Assembly: GCF_032452875.1 (NCBI RefSeq)
Contig: NC_083878.1
Span: 54,070,878-54,134,877 of the forward strand
Reading direction: 5' to 3'
Source: Bos javanicus
Taxonomy: Eukaryota; Chordata; Mammalia; Artiodactyla; Bovidae
Length of the DNA: 64,000 nt
Part shown: piece after piece, positions 53,766 through 64,000 of the stretch
Layout of the letters: each line of letters begins with the position of its first letter
How positions within the stretch are numbered: position 1 is the stretch's first letter
Made by a program: the position numbers and the translations under genes
The notes under the pieces: generated by a model
What the model saw: the letters and a program-made list of their open reading frames with translations, nothing else
What the model was told of the DNA's origin: nothing
The model's database searches: none

Positions 53766-56090
53766 AGTTCACTTCAGTCGCTCAGTCGTGTCCAACTCTT
53801 TGCGACCCCATGAATCGCAGCACGCCAGGCCTCCCTGTCCATTACCAACTCCCGGAGTTCACTCAAACTCATGTCCATCAATTCAGTGATGCCATCCAGC
53901 CATCTCACCCTCTGTCGTCCCCTTCTCCTCCTGTCCCCAATCACTCCTATCATCAGAGTCTTTTCCAATGAGTCAAATCTTCGCATGAGGTGGCCAAAGT
54001 ACTGGAGTTTCAGCTTCAGCATCATTCCTTCCAAAGAAATCCCAGGGCTGATCTCCTTTAGAATGGACTGGTTGGATCTCCTTGCAGTCCAAGGGACTCT
54101 CAAGAGTCTTCTCCAACACCACACTTCAAAAGCATCAGTTCTTCGGTGCTCAGCCTTCTTCACAGTCCAACTATCACATCCATACATGACCACAGGAAAA
54201 ACCATAGTCTTGATTAGACGAACCTTTGTTGGCAAAGTAATGTCTCTGCTTTTTAATATGCTATCTAGGCTGGTCATAACTTTCCTTCCAAGGAGTAAGT
54301 GTCTTTTAATTTCATGGCTGCAGTCACTACCTGCAGTGATTTTGGAGCCCCAAAAAATAAAGTCTGACACTGTTTCCACTGTTTCCCCATCTATTTCCCA
54401 TGAAGCGATGGCCCGGATGCCATGATCTTTGTTTTCTGAATGTTGAGCTTCAAGCCAACTTTTTCACTCTCTATTTTCACTTTCATCAAGAGGCTTTTTA
54501 GTTCCTCTTCACTTTCTGCCATAAGGGTTGTGTCATCTGCATATCTGAGGTGATTGATATTTCTCCCGGCAATCTTGATTCCAGCTTGTGCTTCTTCCAG
54601 CCCAGTGTTTCTCATGATGTACTCTGCATAGAAGTTAAATAAGCAGGGTGACAATACACAGCCTTGATGTACTCCTTTTCCTATTTGGAACCAGTCTGTT
54701 GTTCCATGTCCAGTTCTAACTGTTGCTTCCTGACCTGCATACAGATTTCTAAAAAGGCAGATCAGGTGGTCTGGTATTCCCATCTCGTTCAGAATTTTCC
54801 ACAGTTTATTGTGATCCACACAGTTAAAGGCTTTGCCATAGTCAATGAATCAGAAATAGATGTTTTTCTGGAACTCTCTTGCTTTTTCCATGATCCAGCA
54901 CATGTTGGCAATTTGATCTCTGGTTCCTCTGCCTTTTCTAAAACCAGCTTGAACATCAGGAAGTTCACGGTTCACATATTGCTGAAGCCTGGCTTGGAGA
55001 ATTTTGAGCATTACTTTACTAGCATGTGAGATGAGTGCAATTGTGTGGTAGTTTGAGCATTCTTTGGCATTGCCTTTCTTTGGGATTGGAATGAAAACTG
55101 ACCTTTTCCAGTCTTGTGGCCACTGCTGAGTTTTCCAAATTTGCTGGCATATTGAGTGCAGCACTTTCACAGCATCATCTTTCAGGATTTGAAGTAGCTC
55201 AACTGGAATTCCAATACCTCCACTAGCTTTGTTTGTAGTGATGCTTTCTAAGGCCCACTTGACTTCATATTCCAGGATGTCTGGCTCTAGGTCAGTGATC
55301 ATATCATCCTGATTATCTGGGACATGAAGATCTTTTTTGTACAGTTCTTCTGTGTATTCTTGCCACCTCTTCTTAATATCTTCTGCTTCTGTTAGGTCCA
55401 TACCATTTCTGTCCTTTATCGAGCCCATCTTTGCATGAAATGTTCCCTTGGTATCTCTAATTTTCTTGAAGAGATCTCTAGTCTTTCCCATTCTGTTGTT
55501 TTCCTCTACTTCTTTTCATTGATCACTGGGGAACCTTTCTTATCTCTTCTTGCTATTCTTTGGAACTCTGCATTCAGATGCTTATATCTTTCCTTTTCTC
55601 CTTTGCTTTTTGCTTTTCTTCTTTTCACAGCTATTTGTAAGGCCTCCCCAGACAGCCATTTTGCTTTTTTGCATTTCTTTTCCATGGGGATAGTCTTCAT
55701 CCCCGTCTCCTGTACAATGTCACAAACCTCAGTCCATAGTTCATCAGGCACTCTATCTATCAGATCTAGGCCGTTAAATCTATTTCTCACTTCCACTGTA
55801 TAATCATAAGGGATTTGATTTAGGTCATACCTGAATGGTCTAGTGGTTTTCCCTACTTTCTTCAATTTCAGTCTGAATTTGGTAATAAGGAGCTCATGAT
55901 CTGAGCCACAGTCAGCTCCTGGTCTTGTTTTTGCTGATTGTATAGAGCTTCTCCATCTTTTGCTGTAAAGAATATAATCAATCTGATTTTGGTGTTGACC
56001 ATCTGGTGATGTCCATGTGTAGAGTCTTCTCTTGTGTTGTTGGAAGAGGGTGTGTGCTATGACCAGTGCATTTTCTTGGCAAAATGGCAT
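53766..56090 (-). mobile_element. Longest BovB LINE here (2.3 kb, endonuclease end + full RT)
   Basis: Antisense BovB from the AGTTCACTTCAGTCGCTCAG terminus to a 5' truncation at 56090, inside the endonuclease domain. The minus strand reads through nearly the whole protein in four frames that abut with only small gaps, so this is a fairly young copy with few lesions. Confidence 0.96.
53774..56090 (-). pseudogene. BovB endonuclease-reverse transcriptase, 5'-truncated, few lesions
   Basis: Four minus-strand pieces in order. 56090-55506: end of the APE-type endonuclease, with QIDYILYSKRW and the SDHELL catalytic motif, then the linker. 55491-54850: start of the reverse transcriptase, with FIPIPKKGN, ASKVMLKILQARLQ and GFRKGRGTRDQI. 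54819-54391: motif B QGCVLSPCLFN and motif [10 protein letters not shown]. 54379-53774: C-terminal domain ending [11 protein letters not shown]. One frame change separates pieces 1 and 2, an in-frame stop separates 2 and 3 next to the FIDYGKAF motif, and another frame change separates 3 and 4. The N-terminal endonuclease half is missing, so no active enzyme is expected. Confidence 0.9.
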
Positions 56091-56714
56091 ATAAGATTGC
56101 TATAAAGTAAATTTAAGGTGTACCATATCTTTATATGCTATGCATTGTGAAATTATGCATTATGCATAATTAATCATTACATTATGCATATGCAATTATT
56201 ACATATACGTTGTGAAATTATCACTATAATGAGGTTATTAACACATATGTTGCCTCACACAATTACCATTTTGCGAGGTTTTTTTTTTTTTTTTCAGTGT
56301 GTGTAGTGAAGAACATTGAAAATCCAATTTTTAACATTATTCAAATATGTAATAAAGTATTGTTACATATAGCCATCACTCTGTACATTAGATTCCCAGA
56401 ACATAATTATTTTATAACTCGAAGTTTGTACCTTTAGATCAACGTCTAATATTTCTACCACTTCTCAGCTTCTTGCAGCCATCAATCTTGTGTTGCTACA
56501 AGTTCTTTTTTTTTTTTTTTTCTTTCAGATTGTACATGCATGTAAGATCACAGAGTATTTTTCTTTCTCTGTCTGGCATTTCACTTAGCATAATGCTTTC
56601 AAGTTCTATCCATGTTGTCCCAATTGCAGCTTAATAAACTTTCACTATATGCATATCACAGTTTCTTTATCCATTCATCTTTTAATGAATTGAGCTTTTT
56701 TCATTTAATTTTCT
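56091..56714 (-). mobile_element. Old L1 3' UTR (antisense), AT-rich left flank
   Basis: From about 56250: CTGTACATTAGATTCCCAGAAC (56380-56401), TTATAACTCGAAGTTTGTACC, TCTGTCTGGCATTTCACTTAGCATAATGCTTTC (56570-56602) and TATCCATGTTGTCCCAATTGC are antisense 3' UTR of an older L1 family than the full-length copy. T-runs at 56280-56294 and 56506-56521. Left part 56091-56250 is AT-rich with several ATGCAT palindromes. BovB follows directly at 56715. Confidence 0.78.
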
Positions 56715-58725
56715 TTCAGTTCAGTTCAATCACTCAGTTGTGTCCGACTCTTTGTAACCGTATGAACCGCAGCACATCAGGCCTCCCTGTCCATCACCTA
56801 CTCCCGGAGTCCACCCAAACCCATGTCCATTGAGTCAGTGATGCCATCCAACCATCTTATCTTCTGTCATCCCCTTTTCCTCCTGCCCTCAATCACTCCC
56901 AGAATCAGGGTTTTTTCAAATGAGTCAACTTTTGGCATCAGGTGGCCAAAGTATTGGAGTTTCAGCTTCAGCATCAGTCCTTCTAATGAACACCCATAAC
57001 TGATCTCCTTTAGAATAAACTGGTTGGATCTCCTTGCAGTCCAAGGGACTCTCAAGAGTCTTCTCCAACACCACAGTTCAAAAGCATCAATTCTTCTGTG
57101 CTCAGGTTTCTTTACAGTCCAACTCTCACATCCATACATGACCACTGGGAAAACCATAGCCCTGACTAGATGGACCTTTGTTGGCAAAGTAATGTCTCTG
57201 CTTTTTAATATGTTATCTAGATTGGTCATAAATTTCCTTCCAAGGAGTAAGTGTCTTTTAATTTCATGGCTGCAGTCACCATCTGCAGTGATTTTGGAGC
57301 CCAGAAAACTAAAGTCCGACACTGTTTCCACTGTTTCCCAATCTATTCACCATGAAGTAATGGGACCAGATGCCATGATCTTCATTTTCTAAATGTTGAG
57401 CTTTAGGCCAACTTTTCCACTCCCCTCTTTCACTTTCATCAAGAGGCTCTTTAGTTCTTCACTTTCTGCCATAAGGCTGGTGTCATCTGCATATCTGAGG
57501 TGATTGATATTTCTCCCAGCAATCTTGATTCCAGCTTGTGCTTCCTCCAGCCCAGCATTTCTCGCGATGTACTCTACATATAAGTTAAATAAGCAGGGTG
57601 ACAATAGACAGCCTTGATGTATCCTTTTCCTATTTGGAACAATTCTGTTGTTCTTGTCCAGTTCTAACTGCTGCTTCCTGACCTGCACGCAGGTTTCTCA
57701 AGAGGCAGGTCTGGTGGTCTGGTATTCCCATCTCTTTCAGAATTTTCAGTTTGTTTTGATCCTAACAGTCTTTGGCATAGTCAATAAAGCAGAAATTGAT
57801 GTTTTTCTCTTTTGCTTTTTCTATGATCCAGTGGATGTTGTCAATTTGATCTCTGATTCCTGTGCCTCTTCTAAAACCAGCTTGAACATCTGGAAGTTTA
57901 TGGTTTCATGTGTTGCTGAAGCCTGGCTTGGAGAATTTAGAGCATTACTTTACTAGCATGTGAGATGAGTGCAATTGTGCGGTAGTTTGAGCGTTCTTTG
58001 GCATTGGCTTTCTTTGGGATTGGAATGAAAACTGACCTTTTCCAGTCCTGTGGCCACTGCTGAGTTTTCCAAATTTGCTGGCATATTGAGTGCAGCACTT
58101 TCATAGCATCATCTTTCAGAATATGAAATAGCTGAACTGCAATTTCATTACCTCCACTAGCTTTGTTTGTAGTGCTGCTTCCTAAGGCCCACTTGACATC
58201 ACATTCCAGGATGTCTGGCTCTAGGTCAGTGATCACACCACCGTGATTCTCTGGGTTGTGAAGATCTTTTTGTACAGTTCTTCTATGTATTCCTGCCATG
58301 TCTTCTTAATATCTTCTGCTTCTATTAGATCCCTATCAATTCTGTCCTTTATTGAGCCCATCTTTGCATGAACTGTTCCTTGGTATCTCTAATTTTCTTT
58401 AGGAGATCGCTAGTCTTTTCCATTCTGTTCTTTTCCTCTATTTCTTTGCATTGATCACCGAGGAAGGCTTTCTTATCTCTCTTTGCTATTCTTTGGAACT
58501 CTGTATTCAGGTGCTTATATCTTTCCTTTTCTTCTTTGATTTTTGCTTCTCTTCTTTTCTCAGCTATTTGTAAGCCTTCCTCAGACAGTCATTTTGCTTT
58601 TTTTTGCATTTCTTTTTCTTGGGGATGGTCTTTTCCCCTGTCTCCTGTATAATGTCACGATCCTCTGTCCATAGTTCATCAGGCACTCTATCAGATCTAG
58701 TCCCTTAAATCTATTTCTCACTTCT
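56715..58725 (-). mobile_element. BovB LINE, 5'-truncated, 2.0 kb
   Basis: Antisense BovB, 3' terminus TTCAGTTCAGTTCAATCACTC at 56715, truncated near 58725 in the linker after the endonuclease. Readable pieces on the minus strand: 57331-56867 ([20 protein letters not shown]), 57688-57389 (YADDTSLMA), 58299-57937 (FIPIPKKANAKERSNYRTIA). More lesions than the neighbouring copy at 53766-56090, including deletions around the FIDYAKAFD region (57750-57830). Confidence 0.94.
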
Positions 58726-58780
58726 AAAGATACAATCCCTTTATCTGATCAAATTTTTATCTCTATTTAATGAAAATTGT

Positions 58781-59092
58781 GCTTCCCTGGTGGCTCAGAT
58801 GGTAAAGAATCTGCCTACAGTGCAGGAAACCTGGGTTTCATCTGTGGGTCTGGAAGATCCCCTAGAGAAGGGAATGGCAACTGACTCCAGTAGTCTTGCT
58901 TGAAAATTTCAATTGACATAAGAGCTTGATGGGCCACAAATAGTTGGATACAATTGGGTGACTAATACATCTGGAGAAAGAAATGGCAACTCATTTCAGT
59001 AGTCATGCTTGGAAAATGCCATGCACAGAAGAGCCTGGTAGGCTAAAGTCTATGGGGTTCCAAAGAGTCATACATGACTGAGTGACTGTGCA
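58781..59092 (+). mobile_element. Bov-tA SINE with an extra Bov-A unit
   Basis: Sense element with a tRNA-like head (GCTTCCCTGGTGGCTCAGAT), a first Bov-A core and tail (to GGGTGACTAATACATCTGG near 58973), then a second Bov-A unit (AGAAAGAAATGGCAACTC ... CATGACTGAGTGACTGTG). A head-plus-dimer form, diverged. Confidence 0.85.
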
Positions 59093-59210
59093 AGCAAGAG
59101 AATCAAAATGAATGAACATTAATTCATGTTTTAAAGTTTGTTGTTTGGATGGAGGCATATTAAACAGTTCCTGGCTTCAGAGTCTGCTCAACACAAAAGA
59201 CAGTGTGCAC

Positions 59211-59537
59211 TGTGCTCAGCTGCTAAGTCTTGTCCTACTCTTTATGACCCCAGGGACTGTAGCCCACCAGGCTCCCCCGTCTATGAAGATTCTCCAGGCA
59301 AGAATACTGGAGGGGGTAGTCATTCCCTTTTCCATGGGATTGTCCCAATCCAGGGATAGAACTCAGGTCTCCTACTTTTCAAGTAGATTCTTTACTATCT
59401 GAGCCACCAGGAAAGCCCAAGAATACTGGAGTAGGTAACCTATCCCTTCTCCAGGGAATCTTCCTGACCCAGGAATTGAACCAGGGTCTCCTGCGTTGCA
59501 GAGGGATTCTTTACCAGCTAAGATACCAGGGAAGCCC
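59211..59537 (-). mobile_element. Two tandem Bov-tA heads (antisense)
   Basis: 59211-59418 is a complete antisense Bov-tA (TGCTAAGTCTTGTCCTACTC ... GAGCCACCAGGAAAGCCC). 59419-59537 immediately restarts in the core (AAGAATACTGGAGTAGGTAAC) and ends in a second head (AGATACCAGGGAAGCCC). The second unit lacks its tail. Confidence 0.88.
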
Positions 59538-59740
59538 ACATAAGGAAATGGTAGGTTTTAATGCCACTCCCCATAATATTCTTGAAGCTTCATGTTAAAA
59601 ATATCTCCCTACTTTATCTTTTGATATTTACTCCCTCAATGTAAATAGCTATCCCATGCAACTGGAATCATTAGTTATCTCCCACATTCCTCTTTTATAT
59701 TTCTGCCTCCTCATTTGGATATTAATATAAAAAGACAGTT

Positions 59741-60014
59741 TAGTTCAGTTCAGTCACTCAGTCGTGTCTGACTCTTTGCGACCCCATGAATCGCAGCACG
59801 CCAGGCCTCCCTGTCCATCATCAACTGCTGGAGTTCACTCAGACTCACGTCCATCGAGTCAGTGATGCCATCCAGCCATCTCATCCTCTCTTGTCCCGTT
59901 CTCCTCTTGCCCCCAATCCCTCCCAGCATCAGAGTCTTTTCCAATGAGTCAACTCTTTGCATGAGGTGGCCAAAGTACTGGAGTTTCAGCTTCAGCATCA
60001 TTCCCTCCAAAGAA
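59741..60014 (-). mobile_element. BovB LINE 3' end, 274 bp
   Basis: Antisense BovB terminus (TAGTTCAGTTCAGTCACTCA) to a truncation at TCCCTCCAAAGAAC. The minus-strand frame 60049-59750 keeps the C-terminal [15 protein letters not shown]...[13 protein letters not shown] stretch open, so it is a young copy. Its sequence is close to the copy at 53766-54030. Confidence 0.93.
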
Positions 60015-62054
60015 CAACAATTATTTATTCTTTCAACAGATACTTTCAAGATTCCTACTGCATAAAAGCAACTTGATAAGACATCATGTCTATAAAGAAA
60101 ACAGTACTGTTATTGTTCACAGAATAGCAGTAGTTAAGAAGTAGATTATATTCTCATAAAAACGATTTAAGTAATTTAAATTGAAAAGTTCAGTGTAGAA
60201 AGGTATGTGATAATGATATCAATATTACCCAGGGACCATTAAAAATCCCAGTATTGGTCACTAATCAATTTTTAATATACATTTGCTGAATTGAACAGCA
60301 TGTTTTACATTTTGTGTAGTGTCCTTTTACTATAAAAGGTGATAGTCAACAGAAAGATAAATGGACATTCTTGCATCTTAATAATGAAGACATTTTTAAG
60401 TACTACACTGATGTACACATGATTGATTAGAATAGTTCAAGGTACTTCTTTGTAGAAGTGAAAATAAAATAATAGGAAAAATTCCCTATTGCAATGGAAA
60501 CATTTGTCATTAGAATTAATGTTAAGTGATAATTCAGGCCTGTCCTCTCCATTTTAGTCTTTGGTAGAATTTTAATAATGTAGTTGCTAACATGCATTAT
60601 GTTGATAAGAGTCTATCAGTAGGTTGTACAGGTGATGAATTTATGCACTTTAATTTGAAATGTGAATTTAGGAAAAGAAAATCTAACTAATTGGATAGAT
60701 TGTCCAACTTGTAAGATTTTTTATTTCATTTTGAATTGATTACTTCTATCAAAAGGCATAAATTTACTTGATATAATTAAACAACTAGGTTATTTGCTGT
60801 TATTTGATAACCCTGGAATATTTTCAAGGTGCAATGGATGAATTGATCTACAAAACACAATTACACCTGTTCATTGGGCTTATAAAAGAAGGCTAAGAAA
60901 TTCCAATAAGTAATTTCAAATGTTCTAATAAATGGAAACTAAATCTGAAAATCTGTTGGATCTGAGACAGTAAAAGAAGGAACAGTTTATTTTTTCTTGC
61001 AAGTTTGTCCTTTGATAGTCCTTACATTTATCTAGTGAAAATAACAAAGCACACATCAGTCTAGCATAAAAGAAAGTAGAATGTGGATTTTTTTGGCCAC
61101 ATTGAAGAATCTTATTATTCAAAATAGGTGCAAAGCTTTCATATTTTGAGCAATTTTTTCTCCGTGCTTTCAAAATAGTGAAAACAGTGATGCAAGGCTA
61201 TTTTAAAACAAGGAAGACTACGCTATGAAGTAAGAAGAGATTTCTTGAATTTCAGTGATGTGGTCAGGGTCATCTAGTCCAAAGTATCCTCTAATGGCAA
61301 TAAGACTTGAGTTATTCGCCTGGGTCATCACTGGGGTGAGGACAGCATTTAGGGATTGTGGAGAAAGTAAATAAGATATTTATGTGCTATGTTGTATTGT
61401 TTAGTAGGAAACATATATAAATTTATATGTATAAAATTAATTTGGAATGCTTTCAGGTTCAAAATAAAAAAAATTGAAACAAAAATAACTGAGTCACTTA
61501 ACTAATAGTGCTTTTTGTTTTTGTGTGTTTTTTTTTTTTTTTTTTTTTGCATTCAGTAAGTGTTCTGGGGAAAGGCAATCCACACTGAGGGCTGCTACTG
61601 AATCTCAATCACACTTTTAGAAGCAGGGCTATTTTAATAGTTTTATTATACCATCTTCGTTGCATAGACCATCTCCCTGTGCTTGCCACTGTTATTGCTT
61701 AGAATAAACTAGAAGATGCTGTGATATTTACAAATGCCTGTCCATAAAGGTTCAACACAATCAAAGTGTATTTTGGTTGTGCAAAGCCCATTGTCTATTC
61801 AAGTAAATCTTCATGGAGGCTTTGATCCATACAATGACAAAACAATCTAAACTATGTGACTTCTTGATTCAGCCATCTTGGCACAATGCTTCCATGGTCC
61901 CCAACTATGGAGACCAAATGAAGAAAGACACAAGAGAGTGGCACACAGGTTTTCCATTGCCTCAGCCTGAAAGTGACACATGTCATTCCCATCCATATTT
62001 GATCACATGGGACAGTCAGTATAGTTTTGCATGCATCTATGATCAACCTAGCAC
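60015..62054. other. Unassigned AT-rich stretch, about 2 kb
   Basis: No gene. 60018-60100 may be a scrap of L2 tail (TTATTTATTCTTTCAACAGATAC). A T-run of about 23 lies at 61530-61552. An open frame at 61813-62130 runs on into BovB and has no domain; its middle part (TTGCCTCAGCCTGAAAGTGACAC, 61958-61980) looks like an old dispersed repeat that I cannot name. Confidence 0.42.
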
Positions 62055-62535
62055 CTTAAAAAGCAGAAACATCACTTTGCTGACAAAGGTCAGTATAGCC
62101 AAAACTATGGCTTTCACAGTAGTCATGTAAGGATGTGAGAGTTGGACCATAAAGAAGGCTGAGTGCTGAGGAATTGATGCTTTTGAACTGTGGTGCTGGA
62201 GAAGACTCTTGAGAGTCCCTTGGACACCAAGAGGATCAAACCAGTAAATCCTAAAGGAAATCTACCCTGAATACTCATTGGAAGGACTGATACTAAAGCT
62301 GAAGCTCAAATACTCTGGCCATCTGATGTGAAGAGCCAACTCATTAGAAAAGACTCTGGTGCTGGGAAAGATTGAAGGCAAAAGAAGAATTTGAGATGGT
62401 TAGATAGCACCACCAACTCAATGGACAGGAACTTGAGCAAACTCCAGGAGATAGTAAAGAAAAGAGAAGCCTGGCGTGCTGTGATCCATGGGGTCTCAAG
62501 AGTTGGTGAGACGAACTTAGTCACTGAACAACAAC
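62055..62535 (+). mobile_element. BovB LINE 3' end, older copy
   Basis: Sense BovB from the [12 protein letters not shown] region (TTAAAAAGCAGAAACATCAC) to GTCACTGAACAACAACAAAA. Has internal deletions ([11 protein letters not shown] region missing near 62385-62395) and no intact frame. Confidence 0.92.
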
Positions 62536-63560
62536 AAAATGACATAGGGAAAGCAGAACATTGGGAATGATCATAATATGTATATTATCAGTGTATGGTT
62601 ACAAGATGGCAGTTGTGCCTTCAGGCACCATGCATGCTTTCCAAAGATAAAAAAATAGAGAGAGAGGGAGAACTATGAATGAAGTGAAAATACTTTTAAG
62701 TAGTTATACTTACTTTTTATTTGGAGAACACATTACTGCTAAGACAGGCTTTACATAATGGAAAAGCTGAGTTGCGCTATTTTGCACAAATATTTTGTAA
62801 GAATATTTTGCCTCAGAGAACATTACAGAGTCTTGTCCAGATGGTAGTGAATGGCCTATTTGAATTGCAAGCACTAAGGATGAATTTTTGTTTATTATCT
62901 AGCTTTGGGGAAAAAGTGGTCCCTACCATACCATCACACTGAGGTACTTTGTATTAATGTTGGCAACATCAGGCTATTATATAATATAACTCACAAAGCT
63001 TGGAAGTGAATCTTCTTCCCATGTATCACCACAGGTCAAAGTTACAGAATCCACATAGATGTCAATAATGAGCCATAAGAGGTTAAGGAATCATATAAAT
63101 TATATAGGATTTAGTGTTTGGAATAGAGCCAGAGAAATTACCAACAATGAAACTTAAAAGGTAAATGCTGCAGAATGATGTAGAGACTGGCCTAAACAGC
63201 AGCCTAAAGAAAAATCATGTGAATAATTGAGTTAAAAGACATATAAAAGCCTCCACTGACTTTTAAGCTGGAACACTTTGGCTTTACTTTTAGAAACTAT
63301 AGAATGGCCAGGTTCTGGTGGAACACTGTACTTCTGGCTAACCCGTGACTGTACTACCAAACACCTATATAATACAAGATTGTGCACTGAGGGGGAATGA
63401 AAGTACTGATGTAAAGACAAAAAAAAGTGAGGAACTTACCAGAAAAAGGAACTTCCATTTCTTCCCAGCAATATTTTAGAATGCCAAAGCAGAGAAAAAA
63501 GTTCTTCCCAGTAGTCACAAGTTAATATTAGGACTCTTTTTAACACTTCCTTAATCTCTG
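62536..63560. other. Unassigned AT-rich stretch, about 1 kb
   Basis: No gene or repeat recognised. Contains a short (GA)n run at about 62657-62670. Frames at 62721-62942 (plus) and 63232-63420 (minus) have no recognisable domain. Confidence 0.42.
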
Positions 63561-63715
63561 TGTCAGGAAGATCCCCTGGAGAAGGGAATGGCTACCTACT
63601 TCAATATTCTTGCCTGGAGAATTCCTTGGATATAGGAGCCTGGCAGTCTATGGGCCATGGAGTTGCAAAGAGCTGGACACAACTGAGCGACTAACACTTT
63701 CCCACTTTCACTTTT
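63561..63715 (+). mobile_element. Bov-tA fragment lacking the tRNA head
   Basis: Sense core and tail (GTCAGGAAGATCCCCTGGAG, CTTCAATATTCTTGCCTGG, CAACTGAGCGACTAACAC, TTTCACTTTTC). The upstream head is absent. Confidence 0.88.
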
Positions 63716-63829
63716 CAAACCCAGGGTCTTGGAATGATAATAATCTAAAATAGTAAATAGTTAACAGTTTACATCATGGACATCAGCCACCTTTGCTGTG
63801 GAAGTTTTAAAAATTAGAATTTTTTTCTT

Positions 63830-63965
63830 TTTCTTCTAATACCTGGAAGTTTGGACCTTTCTATCACCTTCTTCTAACTCCTACTCCCCCCATCCCACTT
63901 CTAGGAACCACAAATCTAATCTCTCTGTGAATTTGACTGTTAGTGGTTTTAAAAAATATAATTGA
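63830..63965 (-). mobile_element. Old L1 3' UTR fragment
   Basis: CCCATCCCACTTCTAGGAACC, then ACAAATCTAATCTCTCTGTG, resembles antisense L1 3' UTR of older families (CCCTAGCAACCACCAATCTGATCTC). Short and diverged; it may continue past the right edge. Confidence 0.5.
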
Positions 63966-64000
63966 CCCATGATACTATGACAGCTTATGGTGCACAATGC

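Noticed and set aside
53871..54425. 184-codon open frame on the plus strand
   Set aside because: It is the antisense shadow of the BovB C-terminal region; the coding sense is minus. The same shadow ([23 protein letters not shown] text) recurs over most BovB copies, for example 13834-14055, 14783-15205, 27252-27701 and 48645-49118.
61813..62130. 105-codon frame before the last BovB
   Set aside because: It reads from unassigned DNA into BovB without a junction that makes sense for a protein; no motif is recognisable.

Overview
This is mammalian nuclear DNA from a ruminant, most likely a bovid (cattle, sheep, goat or a relative). The evidence is the repeat content: about 16 copies of the RTE-clade LINE BovB, about 20 tRNA-headed Bov-tA SINEs, two dimeric Bov-A2 SINEs and a ruminant-type L1, on top of old mammal-wide MIR, L2 and L1 fragments. 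The species cannot be decided from this sequence. The window is AT-rich and looks like a gene desert. I see no complete host gene, no tRNA or rRNA gene, no CpG island promoter and nothing bacterial. Nearly every long reading frame belongs to BovB or L1, or is the reverse-strand shadow of one.

Layout. 1-1113: two head-to-head BovB pieces. 1114-4980: mostly unassigned, with one MIR. 4981-6420: old antisense L1. 6421-8456: unassigned. 8457-10272: an L1 with its 5' part inverted and a younger L1 tail inside it. 10561-12652: Bov-tA and BovB. 13289-16350: two L1 copies that received two BovB and two Bov-tA insertions. 17305-18064: L2 and Bov-tA. 18524-19219: a large imperfect inverted repeat that matches no repeat family I know. 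19859-22622: two antisense BovB copies around an unclassified, more GC-balanced block. 22623-34732: dispersed SINEs, BovB, L1, L2 and MIR, with a possible orphan terminal exon at 32550-32709. 35348-45500: a structurally full-length L1 (5' UTR, ORF1, ORF2, 3' UTR) bounded by a 14-bp target-site duplication, itself hit by one BovB, two Bov-A2 and one Bov-tA fragment. 45500-53482: L2, MIR, SINE, BovB and L1 layers. 53766-58725: two long antisense BovB copies on either side of an old L1 tail; the first is the longest BovB here (2.3 kb). 58780-64000: SINEs, two short BovB pieces and about 4 kb of mostly unassigned AT-rich sequence.

The elements are linked by mechanism. L1 and BovB encode an endonuclease plus reverse transcriptase that prime on nicked target DNA. 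Bov-tA and Bov-A2 encode no protein and share their tail with BovB, so they are taken to ride on BovB's enzyme. Insertion order can be read from the nesting: MIR and L2 are oldest, then the old L1 copies, then BovB, Bov-tA and the ruminant L1. The longest intact coding stretch is the 372-codon reverse transcriptase frame at 38712-39830; it lacks the endonuclease, so that copy is not autonomous.

The items most worth a second look are the 641-bp inverted repeat, the possible terminal exon, the micro-inversion inside a BovB copy at 48307-48324, and the roughly 70-bp direct repeat around a Bov-tA at 25289-25634.
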